Origin: Gymnothorax reevesii
Taxonomy: Eukaryota; Chordata; Actinopteri; Anguilliformes; Muraenidae
DNA length: 64,000 bases
Direction of reading: 5' to 3'
Assembly: GCA_029721435.1 (NCBI GenBank)
Contig: CM056581.1
Coordinates: 70,418,712-70,482,711 of the forward strand
This document shows, piece by piece, positions 26,301-38,486 of this stretch (its first letter is position 1; the number at the start of each line of letters is the position of its first letter). The position numbers were made by a program, and so were the translations under genes. Below the pieces are notes generated by a model. The model worked only from the letters and a program-made list of their open reading frames with translations. It was not told the DNA's origin and made no database searches.

Positions 26301-27543
26301 GACTCATATTCACTTCCAATAGGCCATAAAAACACATTGGAAAAATGGATGGCATATATGCAGTGCAACAGTGATCTGAAGCATTTCCCAGGCCAGATAC
26401 ACGCAGAGATTCACATTCTGAGCTTAAAACCTCAAAGTAGCGTGTTTTCATGAAAGAGCGTATGGAGACAATATCAGCGCTCTAGCTCGCTTCCTTAAGA
26501 AGATAGAAGCCAATTCACTCCTATTTAGTCATACAGTGAAAATTCACTCATGTTTGTCACTTTCCCACTGATTTACACACAGAATGAAAATTTTTGACAC
26601 GCAGAAGTTAAAAAAAAGAAAGTTTTTAAAAAAGTGTATATCTTCACTACAGAGACTCATATTCACTTCCAATAGGCCATAAAAACACATTGGAAAAATG
26701 GATGGCATATATGCAGTGCAACAGTGATCTGAAGCATTTCCCAGGCCAGATACACGCAGAGATTCACATTCTGAGCTTAAAACCTCAAAGTAGCGTGTTT
26801 TCATGAAAGAGCGTATGGAGACAATATCAGCGCTCTAGGTCGCTTCCTTAAGAAGATAGCAGCCAATTCACTCCTATTTAGTCATACAGTGAAAATTCAC
26901 TCATGTTTGTCACTTTCCCACTGATTTACACACAGAATGAAAATTTTTGACATGCAGAAGTTGAAAAAAAAGAAAGTTTTTAAAAAAGTGTATATCTTCA
27001 CTACAGAGACTCATATTCACTTCCAATAGGCCATAAAAACACATTGGAAAAATGGATGGCATATATGCAGTGCAACAGTGATCTGAAGCATTTCCCAGGC
27101 CAGATACACGCAGAGATTCACATTCTGAGCTTAAAACCTCAAAGTAGCGTGTTTTCATGAAAGAGCGTATGGAGACAATATCAGCGCTCTAGCTCGCTTC
27201 CTTAAGAAGATAGAAGCCAATTCACTCCTATTTAGTCATACAGTGAAAATTCACTCATGTTTGTCACTTTCCCACTGATTTACACACAGAATGAAAATTT
27301 TTGACACGCAGAAGTTAAAAAAAAGAAAGTTTTTAAAAAAGTGTATATCTTCACTACAGAGACTCATATTCACTTCCAATAGGCCATAAAAACACATTGG
27401 AAAAATGGATGGCATATATGCAGTGCAACAGTGATCTGAAGCATTTCCCAGGCCAGATACACGCAGAGATTCACATTCTGAGCTTAAAACCTCAAAGAAG
27501 CGTGTTTTCATGAAAGAGCGTATGGAGACAATATCAGCGCTCT
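23304..27543 (+). repeat. Tandem pair of 6-monomer units, M67-M72 and M73-M78 (2 x 2120 bp)
   Basis: Each unit is A1-A4-A5-A6-A5-A6, and all equivalent landmarks are 2120 bp apart. Both share aactgtatatc in the third monomer (M69, M75), which is absent from the related unit at 17303, so this pair is the more recent duplication. Private changes: aggtcat in M67, ggtatatatg in M69, agattcaaattctg in M71, ggagaaatgg in M73, gttgaaaaaaaag in M77. Confidence 0.85.
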
Positions 27544-28248
27544 AGCTCGCTTCCTTAAGAAGATAGCAGCCAATTCACTCCTATTTAGTCATACAGTGAA
27601 AATTCACTCATGTTTGTCACTTTCCCACTGATTTACACACGGATTGAAACTTTTTGACAAGCAGAAGTAAAGAAAAAGAAAGTTTTTAAAAAAGTGCATA
27701 TCTTCACTTCAGAGACTCATATTCACTTCCAATAGGCCATAAAAGCAAATTGGACAAATTGCTGCCATATATGCAGTGCACAGTGATCTGAAGCATTTCC
27801 CAGCCCAGATACACGAACAGATTCACTTTCTGAGCTTAAAACCTAGAAGAAGCGTGTTTTCATGAAAGAGCGTATGGAGACAATATCAGCGCTCTAGCTC
27901 GCTTCCTTAAGAAGATAGCAGCCAATTCACTCCTATTTAGTCATACAGTGAAAATTCACTCATGTTTGTCACTTTCCCACTGATTTACACACAGAATGAA
28001 AATTTTTGACATGCAGAAGTTAAAAAAAAGAAAGTTTTTAAAAAAGTGTATGTCTTCACTTCAGAGACTAATATTCACTTCCAATAGGCCATACAAGCAC
28101 ATTGGAAAAATTGGTGGCATATATGCAGTGCAACAGAGATCTGAAGCATTTCCCAGGCCAGATACACGCAGAGATTCACATTCTGAGCTTAAAACCTCAA
28201 AGAAGCGTGTTTTCATGAAAGAGCGTATGGAGACAATATCAGCGCTCT
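27544..28248 (+). repeat. M79-M80, B-C monomer pair
   Basis: M79 has the same gtaaagaaaaag change as M59 but not its cacctcc; M80 has gtatgtcttc. With M81-M84 it forms the second copy of the B-C-A-B-C-A7 stretch first seen at 20482, at a constant 7062-bp spacing. Confidence 0.82.
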
Positions 28249-31200
28249 AGCTCGCTTCCTTAAGAAGATAGCAGCCAATTCACTCCTATTTAGTCATACA
28301 GTGAAAATTCACTCATGTTTGTCACTTTCCCACTGATTTACACACAGAATGAAAATTTTTGACATGCAGAAGTTAAAAAAAAGAAAGTTTTTAAAAAAGT
28401 GTATATCTTCACTACAGAGACTCATATTCACTTCCAATAGGCCATAAAAACACATTGGAAAAATGGATGGCATATATGCAGTGCAACAGTGATCTGAGGC
28501 ATTTCCCAGGCCAGATACACGCAGAGATTCACATTCTGAGCTTAAAACCTCAAAGAAGCGTGTTTTCATGAAAGAGCGTATGGAGACAATATCAGCGCTC
28601 TAGCTCGCTTCCTTAAGAAGATAGCAGCCAATTCACTCCTATTTAGTCATACAGTGAAAATTCACTCATGTTTGTCACTTTCCCACTGATTTACACACGG
28701 ATTGAAACTTTTTGACAAGCAGAAGTAAAAAAAAAGAAAGTTTTTAAAAAAGTGCATATCTTCACTTCAGAGACTCATATTCACTTCCAATAGGCCATAA
28801 AAGCAAATTGGACAAATTGCTGCCATATATGCAGTGCACAGTGATCTGAAGCATTTCCCAGCCCAGATACACGAACAGATTCACTTTCTGAGCTTAAAAC
28901 CTAGAAGAAGCGTGTTTTCATGAAAGAGCGTATGGAGACAATATCAGCGCTCTAGCTCGCTTCCTTAAGAAGATAGCAGCCAATTCACTCCTATTTAGTC
29001 ATACAGTGAAAATTCACTCATGTTTGTCACTTTCCCACTGATTTACACACAGAATGAAAATTTTTGACATGCAGAAGTTAAAAAAAAGAAAGTTTTTAAA
29101 AAAGTGTATGTCTTCACTTCAGAGACTAATATTCACTTCCAATAGGCCATACAAGCACATTGGAAAAATTGGTGGCATATATGCAGTGCAACAGAGATCT
29201 GAAGCATTTCCCAGGCCAGATACACGCAGAGATTCACATTCTGAGCTTAAAACCTCAAAGAAGCGTGTTTTCATGAAAGAGCGTATGGAGACAATATCAG
29301 CGCTCTAGCTCGCTTCCTTAAGAAGATAGCAGCCAATTCACTCCTATTTAGTCATACAGTGAAAATTCACTCATGTTTGTCACTTTCCCACTGATTTACA
29401 CACAGAATGAAAATTTTTGACATGCAGAAGTTAAAAAAAAGAAAGTTTTTAAAAAAGTGTATATCTTCACTACAGAGACTCATATTCACTTCCAATAGGC
29501 CATAAAAACACATTGGAAAAATGGATGGCATATATGCAGTGCAACAGTGATCTGAAGCATTTCCCAGGCCAGATACACGCAGAGATTCACATTCTGAGCT
29601 TAAAACCTCAAAGAAGCGTGTTTTTATGAAAGAGCGTATGGAGACAATATCAGCGCTCTAGCTCGCTTCCTTAAGAAGATAGCAGCCAATTCACTCCTAT
29701 TTAGTCATACAGTGAAAATTCACTCATGTTTGTCACTTTCCCACTGATTTACACACAGAATGAAAATTTTTGACACGCAGAAGTTAAAAAAAAGAAAGTT
29801 TTTAAAAAAGTGTATATCTTCACTACAGAGACTCATATTCACTTCCAATTGGCCATAAAAACACATTGGAAAAATGGATGGCATATATGCAGTGCAACAA
29901 TGATCTGAAGCATTTCCCAGGCCAGATACACGCAGAGATTCACATTCTGAGCTTAAAACCTCAAAGAAGCGTGTTTTCATGAAAGAGCGTATGGAGACAA
30001 TATCAGCGCTCTAGCTCGCTTCCTTAAGAAGATAGCAGCCAATTCACTCCTATTTAGTCATACAGTGAAAATTCACTCATGTTTGTCACTTTCCCACTGA
30101 TTTACACACAGAATGAAAATTTTTGACATGCAGAAGTTAAAAAAAAGAAAGTTTTTAAAAAAGTGTATATCTTCACTACAGAGACTCATATTCACTTCCA
30201 ATAGGCCATAAAAACACATTGGAAAAATGGATGGCATATATGCAGTGCAACAGTGATCTGAGGCATTTCCCAGGCCAGATACACGCAGAGATTCACATTC
30301 TGAGCTTAAAACCTCAAAGAAGCGTGTTTTCATGAAAGAGCGTATGGAGACAATATCAGCGCTCTAGCTCGCTTCCTTAAGAAGATAGCAGCCAATTCAC
30401 TCCTATTTAGTCATACAGTGAAAATTCACTCATGTTTGTCACTTTCCCACTGATTTACACACGGATTGAAACTTTTTGACAAGCAGAAGTAAAAAAAAAG
30501 AAAGTTTTTAAAAAAGTGCATATCTTCACTTCAGAGACTCATATTCACTTCCAATAGGCCATAAAAGCAAATTGGACAAATTGCTGCCATATATGCAGTG
30601 CACAGTGATCTGAAGCATTTCCCAGCCCAGATACACGAACAGATTCACTTTCTGAGCTTAAAACCTAGAAGAAGCGTGTTTTCATGAAAGAGCGTATGGA
30701 GACAATATCAGCGCTCTAGCTCGCTTCCTTAAGAAGATAGCAGCCAATTCACTCCTATTTAGTCATACAGTGAAAATTCACTCATGTTTGTCACTTTCCC
30801 ACTGATTTACACACAGAATGAAAATTTTTGACATGCAGAAGTTAAAAAAAAGAAAGTTTTTAAAAAAGTGTATGTCTTCACTTCAGAGACTAATATTCAC
30901 TTCCAATAGGCCATACAAGCACATTGGAAAAATTGGTGGCATATATGCAGTGCAACAGAGATCTGAAGCATTTCCCAGGCCAGATACACGCAGAGATTCA
31001 CATTCTGAGCTTAAAACCTCAAAGAAGCGTGTTTTCATGAAAGAGCGTATGGAGACAATATCAGCGCTCTAGCTCGCTTCCTTAAGAAGATAGCAGCCAA
31101 TTCACTCCTATTTAGTCATACAGTGAAAATTCACTCATGTTTGTCACTTTCCCACTGATTTACACACAGAATGAAAATTTTTGACATGCAGAAGTTAAAA

Positions 31201-31776
31201 AAAAGAAAGTTTTTAAAAAAGTGTATATCTTCACTACAGAGACTCATATTCACTTCCAATAGGCCATAAAAACACATTGGAAAAATGGATGGCATATATG
31301 CAGTGCAACAGTGATCTGAAGCATTTCCCAGGCCAGATACACGCAGAGATTCACATTCTGAGCTTAAAACCTCAAAGAAGCGTGTTTTTATGAAAGAGCG
31401 TATGGAGACAATATCAGCGCTCTAGCTCGCTTCCTTAAGAAGATAGCAGCCAATTCACTCCTATTTAGTCATACAGTGAAAATTCACTCATGTTTGTCAC
31501 TTTCCCACTGATTTACACACAGAATGAAAATTTTTGACACGCAGAAGTTAAAAAAAAGAAAGTTTTTAAAAAAGTGTATATCTTCACTACAGAGACTCAT
31601 ATTCACTTCCAATTGGCCATAAAAACACATTGGAAAAATGGATGGCATATATGCAGTGCAACAATGATCTGAAGCATTTCCCAGGCCAGATACACGCAGA
31701 GATTCACATTCTGAGCTTAAAACCTCAAAGAAGCGTGTTTTCATGAAAGAGCGTATGGAGACAATATCAGCGCTCT
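28249..31776 (+). repeat. Tandem pair of 5-monomer units, M81-M85 and M86-M90 (2 x 1764 bp)
   Basis: Order: class A with gatctgaggc, B, C, A7 (gtttttatg), A2 with aattggccat. All landmarks are 1764 bp apart (five monomers less the one base missing in B). The shared private changes gatctgaggc (M81, M86) and aattggccat (M85, M90) show that the unit was copied whole. Confidence 0.87.
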
Positions 31777-33189
31777 AGCTCGCTTCCTTAAGAAGATAGC
31801 AGCCAATTCACTCCTATTTAGTCATACAGTGAAAATTCACTCATGTTTGTCACTTTCCCACTGATTTACACACAGAATGAAAATTTTTGACATGCAGAAG
31901 TTAAAAAAAAGAAAGTTTTTAAAAAAGTGTATATCTTCACTACAGAGACTCATATTCACTTCCAATAGGCCATAAAAACACATTGGAAAAATGGATGGCA
32001 TATATGCAGTGCAACAGTGATCTGAAGCATTTCCCAGGCCTGATACACGCAGAGATTCACATTCTGAGCTTAAAACCTCAAAGTAGCGTGTTTTCATGAA
32101 AGAGCGTATGGAGACAATATCAGCGCTCTAGGTCGCTTCCTTAAGAAGATAGCAGCCAATTCACTCCTATTTAGTCATACAGTGAAAATTCACTCATGTT
32201 TGTCACTTTCCCACTGATTTACACACAGAATGAAAATTTTTGACATGCAGAAGTTAAAAAAAAGAAAGTTTTTAAAAAAGTGTATATCTTCACTACAGAG
32301 ACTCATATTCACTTCCAATAGGCCAGAAAAACACATTGGAAAAATGGATGGCATATATGCAGTGCAACAGTGATCTGAAGCATTTCCCAGGCCAGATACA
32401 CGCAGAGATTCACATTCTGAGCTTAAAACCTCAAAGTAGCGTGTTTTCATGAAAGAGCGTATGGAGACAATATCAGCGCTCTAGGTCGCTTCCTAAAGAA
32501 GATAGCAGCCAATTCACTCCTATTTAGTCATACAGTGAAAATTCACTCATGTTTGTCACTTTCCCACTGATTTACACACAGAATGAAAATTTTTGACATG
32601 CAGAAGTTAAAAAAAAAGAAAGTTTTTAAAAAAGTGTATATCTTCACTACAGAGACTCATATTCACTTCCAATAGGCCATAAAAACACATTGGAAAAATG
32701 GATGGCATATATGCAGTGCAACAGAGATCTGAAGCATTTCCCAGGCCAGATACACGCAGAGATTCACTTTCTGAGCTTAAAACCTAGAAGAAGCGTGTTT
32801 TCATGAAAGAGCGTATGGAGACAATATCAGCGCTCTAGCTCGCTTCCTTAAGAAGATAGCAGCCAATTCACTCCTATTTAGTCATACAGTGAAAATTCAC
32901 TCATGTTTGTCACTTTCCCACTGATTTACACACAGAATGAAAATTTTTGACATGCAGAAGTTAAAAAAAAGAAAGTTTTTAAAAAAGTGTATGTCTTCAC
33001 TTCAGAGACTAATATTCACTTCCAATAGGCCATACAAGCACATTGGAAAAATTGGTGGCATATATGCAGTGCAACAGAGATCTGAAGCATTTCCCAGGCC
33101 AGATACACGCAGAGATTCACATTCTGAGCTTAAAACCTCAAAGAAGCGTGTTTTCATGAAAGAGCGTATGGAGACAATATCAGCGCTCT
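31777..33189 (+). repeat. M91-M94: A1, A4, mosaic, C
   Basis: M91 carries ggcctgatac and M92 ccagaaaaac. M93 (32483-32836) is a mosaic: class A with one extra A in its first two thirds, cagagatctg as in class C, then cactttctg and cctagaag as in class B. M94 is a C monomer with gtatgtcttc. M93 occupies the place normally held by a B monomer. Confidence 0.8.
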
Positions 33190-35307
33190 AGCTCGCTTCC
33201 TTAAGAAGATAGCAGCCAATTCACTCCTATTTAGTCATACAGTGAAAATTCACTCATGTTTGTCACTTTCCCACTGATTTACACACAGAATGAAAATTTT
33301 TGACATGCAGAAGTTAAAAAAAAGAAAGTTTTTAAAAAAGTGTATATCTTCACTACAGAGACTCATATTCACTTCCAATAGGCCATAAAAACACATTGGA
33401 AAAATGGATGGCATATATGCAGTGCAACAGTGATCTGAAGCATTTCCCAGGCCAGATACACGCAGAGATTCACATTCTGAGCTTAAAACCTCAAAGAAGC
33501 GTGTTTTTATGAAAGAGCGTATGGAGACAATATCAGCGCTCTAGCTCGCTTCCTTAAGAAGATAGCAGCCAATTCACTCCTATTTAGTCATACAGTGAAA
33601 ATTCACTCATGTTTGTCACTTTCCCACTGATTTACACACAGAATGAAAATTTTTGACACGCAGAAGTTAAAAAAAAGAAAGTTTTTAAAAAAGTGTATAT
33701 CTTCACTACAGAGACTCATATTCACTTCCAATTGGCCAGAAAAACACATTGGAAAAATGGATGGCATATATGCAGTGCAACAATGATCTGAAGCATTTCC
33801 CAGGCCAGATACACGCAGAGATTCACATTCTGAGCTTAAAACCTCAAAGAAGCGTGTTTTCATGAAAGAGCGTATGGAGACAATATCAGCGCTCTAGCTC
33901 GCTTCCTTAAGAAGATAGCAGCCAATTCACTCCTATTTAGTCATACAGTGAAAATTCACTCATGTTTGTCACTTTCCCACTGATTTACACACAGAATGAA
34001 AATTTTTGACATGCAGAAGTTAAAAAAAAGAAAGTTTTTAAAAAAGTGTATATCTTCACTACAGAGACTCATATTCACTTCCAATAGGCCATAAAAACAC
34101 ATTGGAAAAATGGATGGCATATATGCAGTGCAACAGTGATCTGAAGCATTTCCCAGGCCTGATACACGCAGAGATTCACATTCTGAGCTTAAAACCTCAA
34201 AGTAGCGTGTTTTCATGAAAGAGCGTATGGAGACAATATCAGCGCTCTAGGTCGCTTCCTTAAGAAGATAGCAGCCAATTCACTCCTATTTAGTCATACA
34301 GTGAAAATTCACTCATGTTTGTCACTTTCCCACTGATTTACACACAGAATGAAAATTTTTGACATGCAGAAGTTAAAAAAAAGAAAGTTTTTAAAAAAGT
34401 GTATATCTTCACTACAGAGACTCATATTCACTTCCAATAGGCCATAAAAACACATTGGAAAAATGGATGGCATATATGCAGTGCAACAGTGATCTGAAGC
34501 ATTTCCCAGGCCAGATACACGCAGAGATTCACATTCTGAGCTTAAAACCTCAAAGAAGCGTGTTTTTATGAAAGAGCGTATGGAGACAATATCAGCGCTC
34601 TAGCTCGCTTCCTTAAGAAGATAGCAGCCAATTCACTCCTATTTAGTCATACAGTGAAAATTCACTCATGTTTGTCACTTTCCCACTGATTTACACACAG
34701 AATGAAAATTTTTGACACGCAGAAGTTAAAAAAAAGAAAGTTTTTAAAAAAGTGTATATCTTCACTACAGAGACTCATATTCACTTCCAATTGGCCAGAA
34801 AAACACATTGGAAAAATGGATGGCATATATGCAGTGCAACAATGATCTGAAGCATTTCCCAGGCCAGATACACGCAGAGATTCACATTCTGAGCTTAAAA
34901 CCTCAAAGAAGCGTGTTTTCATGAAAGAGCGTATGGAGACAATATCAGCGCTCTAGCTCGCTTCCTTAAGAAGATAGCAGCCAATTCACTCCTATTTAGT
35001 CATACAGTGAAAATTCACTCATGTTTGTCACTTTCCCACTGATTTACACACAGAATGAAAATTTTTGACATGCAGAAGTTAAAAAAAAGAAAGTTTTTAA
35101 AAAAGTGTATATCTTCACTACAGAGACTCATATTCACTTCCAATAGGCCATAAAAACACATTGGAAAAATGGATGGCATATATGCAGTGCAACAGTGATC
35201 TGAAGCATTTCCCAGGCCTGATACACGCAGAGATTCACATTCTGAGCTTAAAACCTCAAAGTAGCGTGTTTTCATGAAAGAGCGTATGGAGACAATATCA
35301 GCGCTCT
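33190..35307 (+). repeat. Tandem pair of 3-monomer units, M95-M97 and M98-M100 (2 x 1059 bp)
   Basis: Order: A7 (gtttttatg), A2 with aattggccagaaaaac, A1 with ggcctgatac. Equivalent landmarks are exactly 1059 bp apart. The A2 monomers M96 and M99 combine aattggcc (as in M85 and M90) with ccagaaaaac (as in A4), a combination found nowhere else here, so these two copies are close relatives. M98 differs by the ggtcgc boundary. Confidence 0.86.
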
Positions 35308-37075
35308 AGGTCGCTTCCTTAAGAAGATAGCAGCCAATTCACTCCTATTTAGTCATACAGTGAAAATTCACTCATGTTTGTCACTTTCCCACTGATTTAC
35401 ACACAGAATGAAAATTTTTGACATGCAGAAGTTAAAAAAAAAGAAAGTTTTTAAAAAAGTGTATATCTTCACTACAGAGACTCATATTCACTTCCAATAG
35501 GCCATAAAAACACATTGGAAAAATGGATGGCATATATGCAGTGCAACAGAGATCTGAAGCATTTCCCAGGCCAGATACACGCAGAGATTCACATTCTGAG
35601 CTTAAAACCTCAAAGTAGCGTGTTTTCATGAAAGAGCGTATGGAGACAATATCAGCGCTCTAGGTCGCTTCCTTAAGAAGATAGCAGCCAATTCACTCCT
35701 ATTTAGTCATACAGTGAAAATTCACTCATGTTTGTCACTTTCCCACTGATTTACACACAGAATGAAAATTTTTGACATGCAGAAGTTAAAAAAAAAGAAA
35801 GTTTTTAAAAAAGTGTATATCTTCACTACAGAGACTCATATTCACTTCCAATAGGCCATAAAAACACATTGGAAAAATGGATGGCATATATGCAGTGCAA
35901 CAGTGATCTGAAGCATTTCCCAGGCCAGATAGACGCAGAGATTCACATTCTGAGCTTAAAACCTCAAAGTAGCGTGTTTTCATGAAAGAGCGTATGGAGA
36001 CAATATCAGCGCTCTAGCTCGCTTCCTTAAGAAGATAGAAGCCAATTCACTCCTATTTAGTCATACAGTGAAAATTCACTCATGTTTGTCACTTTCCCAC
36101 TGATTTACACACAGAATGAAAATTTTTGACACGCAGAAGTTAAAAAAAAGAAAGTTTTTAAAAAAGTGTATATCTTCACTACAGAGACTCATATTCACTT
36201 CCAATAGGCCATAAAAACACATTGGAAAAATGGATGGCATATATGCAGTGCAACAGTGATCTGAAGCATTTCCCAGGCCAGATACACGCAGAGATTCACA
36301 TTCTGAGCTTAAAACCTCAAAGTAGCGTGTTTTCATGAAAGAGCGTATGGAGACAATATCAGCGCTCTAGGTCGCTTCCTTAAGAAGATAGCAGCCAATT
36401 CACTCCTATTTAGTCATACAGTGAAAATTCACTCATGTTTGTCACTTTCCCACTGATTTACACACAGAATGAAAATTTTTGACATGCAGAAGTTAAAAAA
36501 AAAGAAAGTTTTTAAAAAAGTGTATATCTTCACTACAGAGACTCATATTCACTTCCAATAGGCCATAAAAACACATTGGAAAAATGGATGGCATATATGC
36601 AGTGCCACAGTGATCTGAAGCATTTCCCAGGCCAGATACACGCAGAGATTCACATTCTGAGCTTAAAACCTCAAAGTAGCGTGTTTTCATGAAAGAGCTT
36701 ATGGAGACAATATCAGCGCTCTAGCTCGCTTCCTTAAGAAGATAGAAGCCAATTCACTCCTATTTAGTCATACAGTGAAAATTCACTCATGTTTGTCACT
36801 TTCCCACTGATTTACACACAGAATGAAAATTTTTGACACGCAGAAGTTAAAAAAAAGAAAGTTTTTAAAAAAGTGTATATCTTCACTACAGAGACTCATA
36901 TTCACTTCCAATAGGCCATAAAAACACATTGGAAAAATGGATGGCATATATGCAGTGCAACAGTGATCTGAAGCATTTCCCAGGCCAGATACACGCAGAG
37001 ATTCACATTCTGAGCTTAAAACCTCAAAGAAGCGTGTTTTCATGAAAGAGCGTATGGAGACAATATCAGCGCTCT
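35308..37075 (+). repeat. M101-M105: A5-A5-A6-A5-A6
   Basis: Five class A monomers, three with an extra A. The order matches the last part of the 6-monomer unit with one extra A5. Private changes: cagagatctg in M101, gatagacgcag in M102, gccacagtg and gagcttatgg in M104. Confidence 0.78.
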
Positions 37076-37428
37076 AGCTCGCTTCCTTAAGAAGATAGCA
37101 GCCAATTCACTCCTATTTAGTCATACAGTGAAAATTCACTCATGTTTGTCACTTTCCCACTGATTTACACACGGATTGAAACTTTTTGACAAGCAGAAGT
37201 AAAAAAAAAGAAAGTTTTTAAAAAAGTGTATATCTTCACTACAGAGACTCATATTCACTTCCAATAGGCCATAAAAACACATTGGAAAAATGGATGGCAT
37301 ATATGCAGTGCAACAATGATCTGAAGCATTTCCCAGGCCAGATACACGCAGAGATTCACATTCTGAGCTTAAAACCTCAAAGAAGCGTGTTTTCATGAAA
37401 GAGCGTATGGAGACAATATCAGCGCTCT
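37076..37428 (+). repeat. M106, D1 monomer
   Basis: Its class marks match M1 and M16 (ggattgaaac, gacaagcag, gtaaaaaaaaag, then class A with caacaatgat). It precedes the first 3177-bp 9-mer, as M129 precedes the third, so the full higher-order unit is probably ten monomers with this D1 at its head. Confidence 0.8.
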
Positions 37429-37781
37429 AGCTCGCTTCCTTAAGAAGATAGCAGCCAATTCACTCCTATTTAGTCATACAGTGAAAATTCACTCATGTTT
37501 GTCACTTTCCCACTGATTTACACACGGATTGAAACTTTTTGACATGCAGAAGTTAAAAAAAAGAAAGTTTTTAAAAAAGTGTATATCTTCACTACAGAGA
37601 CTCATATTCACTTCCAATAGGCCATAAAAACACATTGGAAAAATGGATGGCATATATGCAGTGCAACAGTGATCTGAAGCATTTCCCAGGCCAGATACAC
37701 GCAGAGATTCACATTCTGAGCTTAAAACCTCAAAGTAGCGTGTTTTCATGAAAGAGCGTATGGAGACAATATCAGAGCTCT

Positions 37782-38486
37782 AGGTCGCTTCCTTAAGAAG
37801 ATAGCAGCCAATTCACTCCTATTTAGTCATACAGTGAAAATTCACTCATGTTTGTCACTTTCCCACTGATTTACACACAGAATGAAAATTTTTGACATGC
37901 AGAAGTTAAAAAAAAGAAAGTTTTTAAAAAAGTGTATATCTTCACTACAGAGACTCATATTCACTTCCAATAGGCCATACAAGCAAATTGGACAAATTGC
38001 TGCCATATATGCAGTGCACAGTGATCTGAAGCATTTCCCAGCCCAGATACACGAACAGATTCACTTTCTGAGATTAAAACCTAGAAGAAGCGTGTTTTCA
38101 TGAAAGAGCGTATGGAGACAATATCAGCGCTCTAGCTCCCTTCCTTAAGAAGATAGCAGCCAATTCACTCCTATTTAGTCATACAGTGAAAATTCACTCA
38201 TGTTTGTCACTTTCCCACTGATTTACACACGGATTGAAACTTTTTGACAAGCAGAAGTTAAAAAAAAGAAAGTTTTTAAAAAAGTGTATATCTTCACTTC
38301 AGAGACTAATATTCACTTCCAATAGGCCATACAAGCACATTGGAAAAATGGATGGCATATATGCAGTGCAACAGAGATCTGAAGCATTTCCCAGGCCAGA
38401 TACACGCAGAGATTCACATTCTGAGCTTAAAACCTCAAAGAAGCGTGTTTTCATGAAAGAGCGTATGGAGACAATATCAGCGCTCT
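37782..38486 (+). repeat. M108-M109, AB-BC mosaic pair
   Basis: M108 (352 bp) is class A up to ggccata and class B after it. M109 begins with the ctccc boundary, has class B marks up to gacaagcag and class C marks from cttcagagactaat on, except that ggtggc is replaced by the class A atggatggc. The pair looks like a B-C dimer whose first monomer was partly overwritten by class A sequence. Copies are at 40959-41663 and 45901-46605. Confidence 0.82.
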
